64,000 nucleotides of DNA, from the NCBI GenBank assembly GCA_905221605.1, contig CAJNDS010002821.1, positions 124,001 to 188,000 on the forward strand, given 5' to 3'. Origin of the DNA: Symbiodinium natans. Taxonomy: Eukaryota > Sar > Dinophyceae > Suessiales > Symbiodiniaceae. Of this stretch, positions 47,183 to 57,811 are shown piece by piece. Positions within the stretch are counted from its first letter, which is position 1. Each line of letters begins with the position of its first letter. A program made the translations under genes and the position numbers. The notes under the pieces are model-generated. The model was not told the origin of the DNA. It ran no database searches and was given only the letters and a program-made list of their open reading frames with translations.

Positions 47183-47470
47183 GTACGACGGCGCGGCCAC
47201 CTCTGTTTAATATGACGGTGCGATGCACGCGTGTGTGAAAATGCAGCTAGGACCGCCCGGGACGATTGGCACCTTTGTCGACCGACTTGCACGTAAAGCT
47301 GTTTTCTGCGCGCAGGTATTCCATGGCGACCAACATGCACGGCCCTCACTTAGACTCCACCTCTTTTGTCTGTTTTTGTGCTTGTGTGGTTTCTGCTTCT
47401 TTCCTTGCACCGGCGCAGGTGCGTGCCGCGACCGGCCGCTGGAGCTCGGCGTTGTCTTCAACGCCGATGA
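47166..47470 (+). repeat. core-initiated repeat unit D
   Basis: Begins at core 24; matches units A and B through GTGTGAAAATGCAGCTAGGA, GCGCGCAGGTATTCC, ATGGCGACCAACATGCACGG and GCAGGTGCGTGCCGCGACC, then diverges near 47460. No closing core seen. Confidence 0.8.
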
Positions 47471-47495
47471 AAAGTCTACAGAGTTGACCACAAGT

Positions 47496-47531
47496 GCATG
47501 GCATTCAACTCCACACACTTGAATGCCATGC
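47496..47531. repeat. perfect 13-bp hairpin
   Basis: GCATGGCATTCAA 47496-47508 and TTGAATGCCATGC 47519-47531 with a 10-base loop. CAAGTGCAT motifs surround it. Unrelated to the 17-base core. Confidence 0.9.
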
Positions 47532-47792
47532 GGTTCCAGTGCATACAAGTGCAGTGTACAAGTGACTATGCAACCATGTAAGGGCATACATTTCTCCAAG
47601 TGCATACAGTTCGATTACAAAGAATCAAGTGCATGGAGTCAACGCACGGCAAATCGATGCTTTCGGGCCATCCCTCTTCTAGTTTTTTTCGCAGGACTCG
47701 CGCTCAGCACTTCAAAAGGCTGGCTCTAAGCGAAACGAGGATACCTAATTCAATGAAACCGTGACTCCAATCCGATCCATTCTTGTCAATGA

Positions 47793-48185
47793 TCAAAGGT
47801 TGGATACATCGAAACGAACATCAAGCATGGCCAAAAAGTGCACTGCGCCACATCTATCAATAAGAGAGATGCCCTCGTCCTGAGCAATATCGTGAAGTTG
47901 CAACACCTCGTGCACCTGCAGAGGAGGAGCTGGGTCCCACGGACTCTTGTTAGCCAAAGCTTTGGCTACCAGCCCGTTGACACGTGCACTCTGAAAAACC
48001 TCAAGACGCACACGCACTCCTAGGGTGTGAAAGCTCCACTTGATAGCCTTGAGGCACGTGTCCAAAGTTGATGCAGCTGTGCGGAGCATCTTCAAGACAC
48101 AATTGACAAAAGACCAGACAGCCTTTTTCGGGAAAGGAGGAAGGCTTCCCGACTTCACCAACCACTTACAAAATGTTCTTATCAT
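47793..48185 (-). pseudogene. tyrosine recombinase N-terminal fragment
   Basis: 130 codons, minus strand. IRTFCKWLVKSGSLPPFPKK, then LRTAASTLDTCLKAIKWSF and SARVNGLVAKAL resemble the helical core-binding domain of tyrosine recombinases of DIRS/Crypton type. The last part (GAVHFLAMLDVRFDVSNL) would be the first catalytic Arg region. Truncated. Similarity judged by eye. Confidence 0.45.
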
Positions 48186-48369
48186 GCTTCATAGGGGACG
48201 TCTGCCGGATCTCGCCCAAATCCATGCTACGAGCCCTGTCCTAGCTCGCCAGAACGGCCCAAATGCAGTCACTATTGTCCTTGGTGGCCCATGCAGTCAT
48301 CCAGGCATTCAGATGGAACCTTTAGGTTCAAGACCGCCGAGAGGCTCTCCGCCCATGGCATGCGCCACT

Positions 48370-48762
48370 CGGTGCTTTTCTCTTGGTATACCATGCCTGC
48401 CTACGCTTCGGTGACCTCCAGCGCATCCGCCTGTCAGCCTTAGCCTGACAGCCCACACCCTTAAAGGCATTTGCTGGTTCACCAAAACATCACGCACAGA
48501 ACAGCATTTGCCGTCTTACGGACGGGCCTTACTGGAAGATCAGTTGCAACCTTGTGGTGCCCAAATTACCTTGCATGCCCACACCGATGCTGGTTGCCCA
48601 CGGAGCTCTTCTGGAAATTGGTCTACAGAGCCGGACTTCCTCCTGCTAATTCTGCCAGACTGGAGCTTCCGCAACAACTTCCCTTCAAGAGACCACGTTC
48701 TACGCCCAGGCGCTGCCGCACTGCGCACTGGCATGAATCTTACCAGCACTAACGCCCCTTAG
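48370..48762 (+). pseudogene. tyrosine recombinase catalytic fragment, opposite strand
   Basis: Reads HACLRFGDLQRIRLSAL (catalytic Arg box), a frameshift near 48440, then TLKGICWFTKTSRTEQHLP (the beta-strand Lys region TKTS) and EPDFLLLILPDW. It faces away from the fragment at 47793-48185, so either an inversion or two separate insertions occurred. The final His-Arg and Tyr are not seen. Confidence 0.45.
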
Positions 48763-49560
48763 ACTGCCACGCCGGCCAAAGCGCCCTCGTTCACTTTGCA
48801 CAGTCTTCAGGTGGGCCTTCTCAGCGCACCCAAGCGTAAGCACCACCGGTCAATACAAAGGCAGTGCAGAGCTGGAGGGGGTAGGTTCCCACTCTAGAGC
48901 CCCCTTTCACACGCCCTTAGAGCCACTGCTCTTAATTAGCACACTTCCTTTACTGCAGGGAACTGACACATGTGCAATCCACGCAACACCATCAGCCACA
49001 CAATGCCAACGCCAACTCCAGCCTGGACTCCACCTTCTCCAACTTATCCTCCAGCAAGGATCGCAGTCCAAGGCCGGCCCGCAAGCCCAGAGCTCAGTTT
49101 TCGACAAGTCTGGAAACCGGGAACTCTGGGGATGTCAATTTTCTAAGCAGCGTTTAAAAGCAGTGAAAGTGTATGCCGCACATGTGACCCCATGTAACAT
49201 GACCTTGTGGAACCGGCGCGCGTCGAAGAACACTGGATTGTCGTGCATGTCCAGCCAGAATCCGCAAAGCTAATAAATTTTGTTTTTCATTACAACTTTG
49301 TTTAGAAACGTGCCTTGTTCATCTTTAATCCAGACTTTGCCTTTATGCAGCAAAGCTGCCCAGTGCAATTGCGTTTGGCATGCCAATCATATTTTCCATG
49401 TTGCGGTGGAGTCCGATGTAAGGGTTAGAATCAACGCGAGGGAAGTCCATTTTCCATTAAAAAAGCGATCTTGCAAGAAATGATTGACTGCAACATGCGC
49501 TTACAATTGCCCGCCCGCAGACGTTAATAACATCATACTTGCCAATGGCACTAAGGTCCG
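48763..49560. other. spacer
   Basis: No supported gene in about 800 bases; moderately A+T-rich towards the right. Confidence 0.4.
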
Positions 49561-49925
49561 GGGGGGGGGGGTTCGAACCTGGGTTCAACCCAGGTTCGAA
49601 CTCTTTTCCTTTGAAAATGGAGTTCGAACCTGGGTTCAACCTGGGTTCGAACTAATTGAAGGGTGTAAGTTGTTCTGGGGTTCTCTGAACCTGGGTTTAA
49701 ACCTGGGTTAAACCCAGGTTTGTTGAATCCAAGTTCAACTTAGGTTGAACCCGCGTTGAACCTGGGTTGAACCTGGGTTGAACATGGTTGAACCCGGGTT
49801 AAACCCGGGTTGAACCCAAGTTGAACCCAGGTTGAATTCAGGTTGAACCTGGGTTCAATTCGAAACCTAGGTTGAACCTGGGTTGAACTCAGGTTGAACC
49901 TGGCTTGAACCTGGGTTGTTCAATC
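49561..49925. repeat. GGTTGAACCTG minisatellite with a perfect 31-base palindrome
   Basis: Tandem 10-12-base units of GGGTTGAACCT and variants (GGGTTAAACCC, GGTTCGAACC). 49571-49601 is a perfect palindrome with 15-bp arms around one central base. Related tracts at 50617-50665, 51387-51512 and 54043-54180. Confidence 0.93.
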
Positions 49926-49939
49926 TTGAAAGGGGGCGA

Positions 49940-51355
49940 GACTGTTTTTTGTTTCTTAAAGCAAAAAGAGAAGAAGAGAATTTATTCTAAATTCCACCCC
50001 CCTCGAATATTCTTTTGTTTTTCGTATTTCATTCTTCGAAAACTCAGAGGAGAAGAGAGAAGGGAATTTATTCTAAATTCTACCCCCCTCGAACTTCTCG
50101 AATCTTCTTTTGTTTTTTGTATTTCCTTATTCGAAAATCAGAGGAGTAGAGACGAGACAGTTGTTGTTTCTCAAAGTAAAGAGCGGGGGGGTTGGGGGGG
50201 GCGCAGCCCCCCCCATTTTGCCTGTTGTGAATTGGAAAGAGGGGAGAAGAGAGAAAGGACTTTAGTTTAAATTTCACCCCGGGGGCTTAAATGGGGCTTA
50301 AAGGGGGAGCTTAAGGGGGGGCTTAAGGGGGGCTTAAGGCGGGGCTTAAGGGGGGCTTAAGGGGGGGTTTCAGGGGGGGCTTAAAGGGGGGCTTGAAGGG
50401 GCTTAAAGGGGGCGTAAAGGGAGGCTTGAAGGGGGCCTTGAAGAGGGCTTAAAGGGGGTCTTAAGGGGGGGGGGGCTGAAAGAAGATGAGAGAAGGGATT
50501 TATTCTTGTTTTATTTTTTGGATTTCATTATTCGAAGCCAGAGAAGTGAGACTTTAAACATTACCTTCTCTTCAAGAAGAGAGAGAAGGAAATGTAGTCT
50601 AAATTCCGCCCCCTTCAACCTGGGTTGAACTTGGGTTGAACCTGGCTTGAACCTGGGTTGTTCAATCTTGAAAGGAGACGACAGTTGTTGTTTCTAAAAG
50701 TAAAGAGCGGGGGGGTTGGGGGGGGCGCAGCCCCCCCCATTTTGCCTGTTGTGACTTGGAAAGAGGGGAGAAGAGAGAAAGGACTTTAGTCTAAATTTCA
50801 CCCCCCTCAAATCTTGTTTTGTTTTTGTATTTCATTGTTCAAAACTCAGAGGAGTAGAGACGAGATTGTTTTTGTTTTAAGAAGTAAAGAGCGGGGGGGT
50901 TGGGGGTGGGACGGCGGGGAAAGGGGGCTTAAATGGGGCTTAAAGGGGGAGCTTAAGGGGGGGCTTAAGGGGGGCTTAAGGGGGGGCTTAAGGGGGGCTT
51001 AAGGGGGGGTTTCAGGGGGGGCTTAAAGGGAGGCTTGAAGGGGCTTAAAGGGGGCGTAAAGGGAGGCTTGAAGGGGGCCTTGAAGAGGGCTTAAAGGGGG
51101 TCTTAAGGGGGGGGGGCTGAAAGAAGATGAGAGAAGGGATTTACTCTAAATTCCACCCCCCTCGAATCTTGTTTTATTTTTTGGATTTCATTATTCGAAG
51201 CCAGAGAAGTGAGACTTTAAACATTACCTTCTCTTCAAGAAGAGAGAGAAGGAAATTTAGTCTAAATTCCGCCCCCTTCAAATCTTGTTTTATTTTTCTA
51301 TTTGTTTTTTAGATTTCATTATTCGAAATTAGAGAAGTGAGGGGGGTCTTAAGGG
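49940..51355. repeat. purine/pyrimidine-rich and (GGGGCTTAA)n repeats in two long copies
   Basis: GAGAAGAGAGAAGG, TTTA(T/G)TCTAAATTCCACCCC and CGAATCTTGTTTT blocks alternate with GGGGCTTAA arrays at 50283-50475 and 50928-51118. The array plus its flanks (about 50155-50500 and 50690-51150) is duplicated. No coding. Confidence 0.9.
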
Positions 51356-51386
51356 GGAGGCTTATCGGGGGTTTAAAGGGGGGCTT

Positions 51387-51512
51387 AAAGGTCGAACCTG
51401 GGTTGAACCTGGGTTGAGCCCGGATTCAACCCAGGTTGAACCCAGGTTGAACCTGGATTCTGACCCGGGTTCTGAACCCGGGTTGAACCCAGGTTGAACC
51501 TGGGTTGGTCTT
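51387..51512. repeat. GGTTGAACC tract
   Basis: Tandem AACCTGGGTTG / AACCCAGGTTG units immediately before the coding region that follows. Confidence 0.9.
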
Positions 51513-51617
51513 CCTGCAGGACAAGCAGGCCCGCAAAAACCCCGAGGCCAATGCAAGGCCCTGTAAAAAGCGGGTTGGATCCAACATAGGCCGTGGCCAC
51601 ACCACCACCCAGCAGGA

Positions 51618-53581
51618 ATGGTTCCGGAATTGGTCCGGACCAAATCCATACATGCCTGGGAGTGGGAAGGTCTCAACCTCCGGTGTGCCCAGTGCCAGCT
51701 AAAACTTTTGCACACGAAAAACCGCAAGACCTTAGAGGCGCTGGCAGCACACCAATGTGTGCATCAAGGGAGGGTTGCGATTGAGGGGGTTCATGTTACG
51801 CATGTTTTGAAGCTTTTAGGCTCTAGGCAGCTTTGGGTGTGCGAGGGTTGTGGTGGTCAGCTGTCCCTAAAAACCCAAACGGTTTCGCAAAAACTTGCCG
51901 CTGCTTGTTGTTTTAAAAAGGACTCCCGGTGTAAGTCGCTTTTCAAGCCAGAAGCAGCAAATCCCATCCGCAGCCTTTTTCAGCCAGCACAGGCAGTCAG
52001 GCCAGTAGAAGGGCCCAACCCCTCCGTGCGCAATGGCGGAAATGAAGCAGGAGGACCTGCCCTCCCAGGGCCAGGAGGCCCAGGAAGCCCCAATGAAGAG
52101 TGAAGAGGAAAAGCCGGAGGGTGGGGCCTCCCCGGAGCCAAAGGCTCTACACCACCCCGCTGGCGACGACTCAGGAGGGGCTACCCTCCCAAGCCAATGC
52201 CTCCTCCAACGCAGCCCCTGCCGGGACCAGGGAGGAAGGCAACCAGGAACTGCCACCCGCACCACCGGCCGGGGAGGGGCAGCCTCCGGAGGTAGAGGCT
52301 TGGGAGAATAGAAAGAGGGAGGTTCCTCCTCCGAGCAGGCAGCCCGGCAAAGCCCAAGGCAAGGGAGAGTACCTGCTCGAGCGCAGGACCCCGGCACAGA
52401 GGTTTGTAGACGACTACACCCTGAAGAGGCAAAGAAACAGGCCGGGTAAGAAAGCCAGGGCCCAGAGGCAGCAGGCTGTCTCCGAAGCAGCCCAAAGGGT
52501 CCCGCCCATGCCACCGCCAGCCAAACGTGCTGCCCACCCTGGAGCACGAAGAGTGGGAAGGATGGCAGCAATGGGGGGACGAGCACTGGTCCGGAGGGTG
52601 GTCCTCCAGCTGGTGGGGGGCCACCCGAGACTGGGACCAAGCCCAGAGCCCAGGAGGGGATACCTCCGAAACCAGCCAGGAGCCTGCCCCAGGCGAGGAG
52701 CAGGACCCAAGGGACCAAGAGCCCCCGGCAGACCTCAACAGGCCAGCGAACGAGGGAGGTAACCTCATCCTCCGAGCAAGCAGCCGAGGTCGAGGCAATG
52801 GCCTAGCAAACCAGATGCCGCCTCCTATGAGGTCCAGGGCAAAACCCGGTTCCTGACCATGCTTGCTCGGGGGGGGTCAAGGGTGTGCTACACCCTTGAC
52901 CGGGAACCCCGCTGGGTCCTGAAGGTGGGCCCCCAAGAGGCCCACCACTTCGAGTGGGAGCTTTTTGCGCTGTCCCTCGATTCCTGGCCGCAGGTCTGCC
53001 GGAGGTTCACCCTCCAGGTCGAGGTTCCTGGGATCCCGGCCCAGGACCTGAGGGCCTTCACAGTTGAGCGGATGGTGGCCCCCATCCGCCCAACACCGGA
53101 CGGTTCATTCCTCCAGATGTGCATTATGTTGTGCTTCTGGTCAGGACTACGCCTTCCGGAGGGGTACCTCCATCCCCGGGATCAAGGGGAGCATAACTGG
53201 GGGTACTTGGGAATGCCCAAGTACCGCCGGTTAACGTCCCTGGACGTAGCCAACTGGGGCACAAGGGAACACTACGGTTTCCCCAGCCAAACCCGGCTCG
53301 TCTCCTTTTTCCGGTGGTTCGACCAAGACTCCCCCACCCTAAGCAACAAAGTCAGGAGGTGGGTCAGCCTCCACCATGCTAGCATCCCCATGCTGGCAAG
53401 CCTGTTGCTATGGGAGTTAAAGAACATGGACATGGTGTTTGTCGAGGCTCTCATTGACATGAAAGTCCTTTATGAGTTGCCCTCCCCGGACTATGGGCTA
53501 GCACGACCCCTCGGCAACATCATGGAAGAGCCTCGCTGGGAGTTGGTCCCCCTGAGGGAGCCACCAGCTGATGCAGCCTAG
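51618..53581 (+). CDS. kinase-like fold protein with Cys-rich and Trp-rich N-terminal part
   Basis: Four overlapping plus-strand frames (51618-52103, 52100-52540, 52527-52790, 52850-53581) give one plausible protein with frame changes. N-terminal: LRCAQCQLKL and WVCEGCGGQL (CxxC pairs, possible zinc binding). Middle: Pro/Gln/Glu-rich, then EWEGWQQWGDEHW. C-terminal 240 residues: TMLARGGSRVCYTLDREP (Gly-rich loop), WVLKVGPQEAHHFEWELFAL (Lys and a helix-C Glu), RDQGEHNWGYLG (D-x4-N catalytic-like loop), LTSLDVANWGTREHYGFP (metal-binding Asp). This is a protein-kinase-like lobe arrangement similar to the gene at 37173. Substrate unknown. Frameshifts suggest a pseudogene or unrecognised introns. 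Confidence 0.5.
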
Positions 53582-53920
53582 GAGGTTGCATCCTCCCAGC
53601 GAGGAAAGGCAAGAGGTGCCATCCTCGCTACCGGAGCGGAACCCTGGCCGCCTCCCTCTGTCAGCCTGCACCAAGTGCATCAAAGGCTTTGAGGGACCTT
53701 TTGTCAGGAGGTTCCTAACCTCTCGGGAGGTACCAGCCTCTGGTAGCATCCCAAAGAGGATGAAAGCAGAGGTTCATCCTCGCTGCCAGAGAGCAGTCCT
53801 GGCCCCCCCCTCACGGTTTTGCAACGGAGGTGGTTTTTTGCCAGGAGGTTCAATCCTCTCCCCTGAGATACAACCTCTGGTAGCATCCCAAAGTGGATGG
53901 TAGCCTAGGAGGAGGTTGCT
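53575..53920. repeat. AGGAGGTT...CCTC palindromic motifs and a ~75-bp direct repeat
   Basis: Short palindromic motifs (AGGAGGTTGCATCCTCC, GGAGGTTCCTAACCTCTC, AGAGGTTCATCCTCG, GGAGGTTCAATCCTCTC, AGGAGGTTGCTTTCCTCC) recur every 60-100 bases after the kinase-like stop. 53700-53770 is repeated at 53828-53900 (GCCTCTGGTAGCATCCCAAA). Confidence 0.8.
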
Positions 53921-54042
53921 TTCCTCCCCCTGTACCATAGGGCCAAGAGGGCCATCAGTAGTGCCAGTACAGAGGCACGGTTTTCACAACCCAAACACCA
54001 AGACGGTGGATCGCATTTGTTCGCTCAACTCGGAAAAAAAAA

Positions 54043-54200
54043 ATTGAACCTGGGTTGAACCTGGGTTGAACCCAGGTTGCACCTGGGTTGAACCCAGGTT
54101 GAACCCAGGTTAAACCCAGGTTCTCGATGTTGTTGTTCCCACCCCCCCCCCGCCCCCCCCCGGTTGAACCCAGGTTCGAACCCCCCCCCCCCCGAACCTT
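54043..54200. repeat. GGTTGAACC tract with poly-C/G runs
   Basis: AACCTGGGTTG units to 54123, then runs of C (54139-54160 and 54181-54193) around another unit. With the tract at 51387-51512, it brackets the kinase-like gene, giving the same repeat on both flanks. Confidence 0.9.
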
Positions 54201-54960
54201 GCTCGCCAATGGCCCATCGGGGGCGGTCCATTTTGCACATGTGGACTTTACCACCAGTGGCGCACAGCCTGTGGAATACTTATAGGGGACGCGTGCCTGG
54301 TCCTGTCCGAGCCAGCTCCGGACCGCATGTTTAGGCACAAGACCTGCCGCCTTGCTTTTGAAACCCTCTTCTCAACCCAGTAGAAGGCCCACAAAATCGC
54401 CCACAGAAAAGGGGAAAAGAAGCGTTTGCACAGCCTGCCCCCTAATCCCACGCCTTACGCTCTTGCCCTCTTCTTCCCTTGCCAGGTGCAAGAAGAAGAG
54501 AAGGGTAAAAAAGGAAACGCGCAAGAGAATTGGGGGTGAGGTGCTTGAGGAGAAGTTGTGGGGAAAGGTTTCTCGTGAGCATGTGTTGCAAAGTTATGTT
54601 TCTTTCAATGCAGCTGTAAGCATTGTGTGCGTGGTAGAGGCCTTGAACCAGCCAGAAAATCAAAAGGAATTCCGAAAAGAAAGCTGCTGGTGGACGCTGG
54701 ATCTGTTCTTTATCTTCTTGTCTCTTTTCCTCCAAGAATCACCTTTCAAACGATCCATTTCCATGGAAGCTGAACTATCTTTACCCAACACAATTTGGCT
54801 CGTCTATTTGAACTGTCTCTCAACATCGCCTTGTGCAGACATAATGCATCCTGCTTGCAGGGCTTTGGTTATTGCGATGTCGCTTGTGCTGGCGGCCAAT
54901 GCAGTAAGGTTGCCTTCTCTAGCTACGCAAACCTAGTGGCGGAGCCCTTCCTATGCACTC
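54201..54960. other. spacer without supported gene
   Basis: Several frames of 60-190 codons, but none with convincing protein character. The plus-strand frame 54352-54936 contains LALPNTIW-like Ser/Leu-rich sequence only. Confidence 0.35.
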
Positions 54961-54972
54961 ACTGGCTTAGAA

Positions 54973-55632
54973 ATGGAAACAGTCCGGGACAACCAGGGCA
55001 AAAAGGTCCGATATAAGGACACACAACGCCCGTTGTTGCTTTCGACCAGCGGTAATGCCGCACATGCATTGTTGCTTCTGCCCCAAGCCGCCCAGCTATG
55101 GGCACGTGCTCTGTACCCTCAGGTCGAAGGATGCGGTCTGCCAGCGGCGGTTCGTGCTAGAATCAGCTCGGTAGAAGCCTCCCTGACAATGTGCCCTGCC
55201 CTGGCTCACTTGCACATGCCACATACTGCTGCGCTGACCGCTCTGCATGTGGGCCTCGCCGCGGGTAGAGCTGGCGAGTGCAAACTGTGCGTTACGGGTT
55301 TCTCTGCTGGGTCGTATACGGGCGCTGCTGTGGCTATCGCTTGGCATGAGCGCCAAAAGCTTCCTGACTGCAAGGGCGATTTTGTCCACATCAAGGCGCG
55401 TTTGGGCGGCGTTGCCATGCCACGGGCAAACGCCGCCGAGAGGAGGCGGCCTACGGGAAGGGTCGCGATGCGTGGAGCGACTGGGCCGAAGCCCGTGACA
55501 AGGGCAAAGGAAAGCCCAAGGGCAAGGGCAAGGGCAAAGGAAAGCCCAAAGGCAAAGGCAAGTACGCTTGGGGAGCCTTTGCCGTGGGCATCGTTGCCGC
55601 GCTCAGCCCAAGGTCCGGCATCCGAACATTAA
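54973..55632 (+). pseudogene. alpha/beta-hydrolase-like fragment
   Basis: ATG at 54973. RPLLLSTSGNAAHALLLLPQ, then CKLCVTGFSAGSYTGAAVAI with G-F-S-A-G, a G-x-S-x-G nucleophile elbow, and RLGGVAMPRA. The frame then shifts near 55430: the better continuation is DWAEARDKGKGKPKGKGKGK (Lys/Gly-rich) and KYAWGAFAVGIVAALS. Catalytic Asp and His are not identified. A further in-character piece (SFPFQYKDEAVVQYRQIQEA, RIPIPDGIPPRELLDVQF) is at about 56130-56325. Confidence 0.45.
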
Positions 55633-55799
55633 GAAGAACGCGAACACTTTGTGCGCCGGACTAGAGCAAGTTGGCCTGGAGCCACATGGCAAAGAAGTGG
55701 GTTATCTTCTTTCGCATTGTGCTACCGGAGTTGGCAATGGATGCCGGGAGCGATGGCCAGCTGAGGTGGTATGGGAACGCTTCCCTGTCTTTCTATGAG

Positions 55800-57180
55800 T
55801 GGACTTGCCACCTTCGGTCATCTTTTGCTCCGTTACCAGAACAGCTGTAAAGACTCTGAGGCTGGGCAGTGTATGTCTGGGGTGCATCGGTTCTTGCAAC
55901 ACCTCCGCCAAGTTTGAGACAGTCCATTATGGGCAGATATGCAGCAGCTTCACTGCAGGAGCGTTTGTGCATGGCGGAGTCGTCGGCGTGCGAACGACGA
56001 CTGGGAAGTATCCTGCATCCATTGCCTTGTTCGTGGCATGAGCCCACGCATTGCGCATAACTGCGCCAGATGGCGTCTTTGATGCAAAGTTTGTCTTTTA
56101 GGACCCTGATCCTTCGGCCCTGCGTGCTGCAGTTACCTCCTTCCCCTTTCAGTATAAGGACGAAGCTGTTGTGCAATACAGGCAAATCCAGGAAGCTGTC
56201 CGGGTGATGTGGCTCGCGGCCCAAACCTCACTGACAAGATACATTCGTATCCCCATTCCGGACGGCATCCCACCCCGGGAATTGCTGGATGTGCAATTTA
56301 AGGCGACATTGTTCTTCACTGGACTTTAGCAGTGAACTGGCATGGCCACAGGCACGTTACAACGACGATAACAACAACGACGACGACACCTGCTACTACT
56401 TAGTCAACCAGCATGGGCCAGCACACCACGAACATGTCATCCTGCAACAGAAGGATGACGGACACCGCCAACAGTGCTTGCTTCACATCATGGCTCCAGC
56501 CATCCTTGCAGTCTGCAGCCAGCTTGCAGGGTCAGTGGCTCGTTCACAGTGGGGGGCGTATTCTCGGCCTTCCCATTCATCCCGCTAATGAAGAGCGACC
56601 GACATTCCCCTGAGGGGGTTAGGTGAGGCTTTGGAGGCGGGTACTGGTAGGCATTTTTTTTTGGACTGACGCCTCTTTACTAGGCGCTGCGCCGCTCTTT
56701 CACGCCAATTTACTGCAAGAACTTTGTGTTACAATCCGCGCTAACCGGTCGCAGGTCCTGGGTGCAGAATGTATATGCCTTGCTGTGCACCAGGAGGGAT
56801 GCCCTCTTACTGACAGGAAAGGGAGAAGGGTAGTTTGCAAGCGGGCTTGTTGGTTGCTTTGCCATTGGAACAGTAATGTGCGTAAAGTTTCAGAACCTTG
56901 TGGAGCAGCAGCGCAGAAGGTGGTAAAGAACCTTGCTTAGGGGTTGGTGCGGTTGAGATGTCTAATGTTCCGGTTGGTTGGCATGCTCCGGTTGCAGAGA
57001 GGGCTGCCAAATCGCCCAGAGCAGCACCCGTGAAAACAAGAGAGCGTCAGTGGGGCGAGCGTTGTTGGGGTGCGTGTTGTCAATAGCAGCGCTGGGTAAT
57101 TTTATCCCAGGTGTTTTGACACACGTAAATCATGACAACAAGGCTCCCAGCAGGAAAGTGTAGAAAGGGCTGTAGCTGTG
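55800..57180. other. mostly non-coding, degenerate
   Basis: Apart from the fragment near 56130-56325, no gene is supported. 56346-56395 has an ACGACGATAACAACAACGAC triplet-rich tract. Confidence 0.35.
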
Positions 57181-57271
57181 CTTGCTGTCGTTGAGGGTCG
57201 TTCTCCCTCCCCTGGGTTGGGGTTTCCTCCGTTCCTCCGTCCCTTTGCTTCGGGCAGATCTGCAGCCAGCC

Positions 57272-57811
57272 ATGGGCCGTGTGTTCTGCAGACTGCTTAA
57301 CCTGGTGCTATGTTGGTGGCTTTTTGGATCCTCGCAAGCTGGTAACGATGAAGACACAGCGAGGCCTGGCACCTTCATTGCCCCTACGAGCAAGGCTTCC
57401 CCACCAACGGCTTTGGCCTCGACCAGAGAGGCTCTTACTGCTGAGCAAATGCGGCACGAAGCACTTCTGGAGCTCCTGATCACTCAGGATGATGATATGG
57501 CTACTCTTTTTCCTCCACAAGTCACGGTGCCGATGCTTGGACAAGAGGCTGGCGGTACAAGCAACCAACTCGCTACTCAGGGGACCTCCTCTTCGGCCTC
57601 GGCGATGCCAGCGGCGATGGCAACCTTTGCTCGCATGGACAACGATGCGACACACGCAACAGGCATTGCACAAGCCAACCTTGATGCCCAGGACGATGTG
57701 CAGGTGGTATCCCCTGCGACGCTACAACAACTTCAAGAGTTGGGTACAGTGGAGCAGCCTACCGGAGGGGAAAATCCAAGACCAGGAGCCCACCGGGCGG
57801 CAGCAGAATAG
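57272..57811 (+). CDS. hypothetical protein with signal-peptide-like start
   Basis: ATG at 57272, 179 codons. MGRVFCRLLNLVLCWWLFGS is a typical signal peptide or anchor, followed by a Thr/Ala/Gln-rich, helix-forming acidic region (REALTAEQMRHEALLELLIT, LDAQDDVQVVSPATLQQLQE). No family recognised; it may be a host gene or the first LINE frame. Confidence 0.4.
   Translation: MGRVFCRLLNLVLCWWLFGSSQAGNDEDTARPGTFIAPTSKASPPTALASTREALTAEQMRHEALLELLITQDDDMATLFPPQVTVPMLGQEAGGTSNQLATQGTSSSASAMPAAMATFARMDNDATHATGIAQANLDAQDDVQVVSPATLQQLQELGTVEQPTGGENPRPGAHRAAAE

Noticed and set aside
49571-49601. tRNA gene around GGTTCGAACC
   Set aside because: Only a B-box-like decamer inside a tandem array; no A box, no cloverleaf.
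51867-52798. 283- and 205-codon minus-strand frames
   Set aside because: Opposite the kinase-like gene in G+C-rich DNA; low-complexity Pro/Gly/Leu, no motif.
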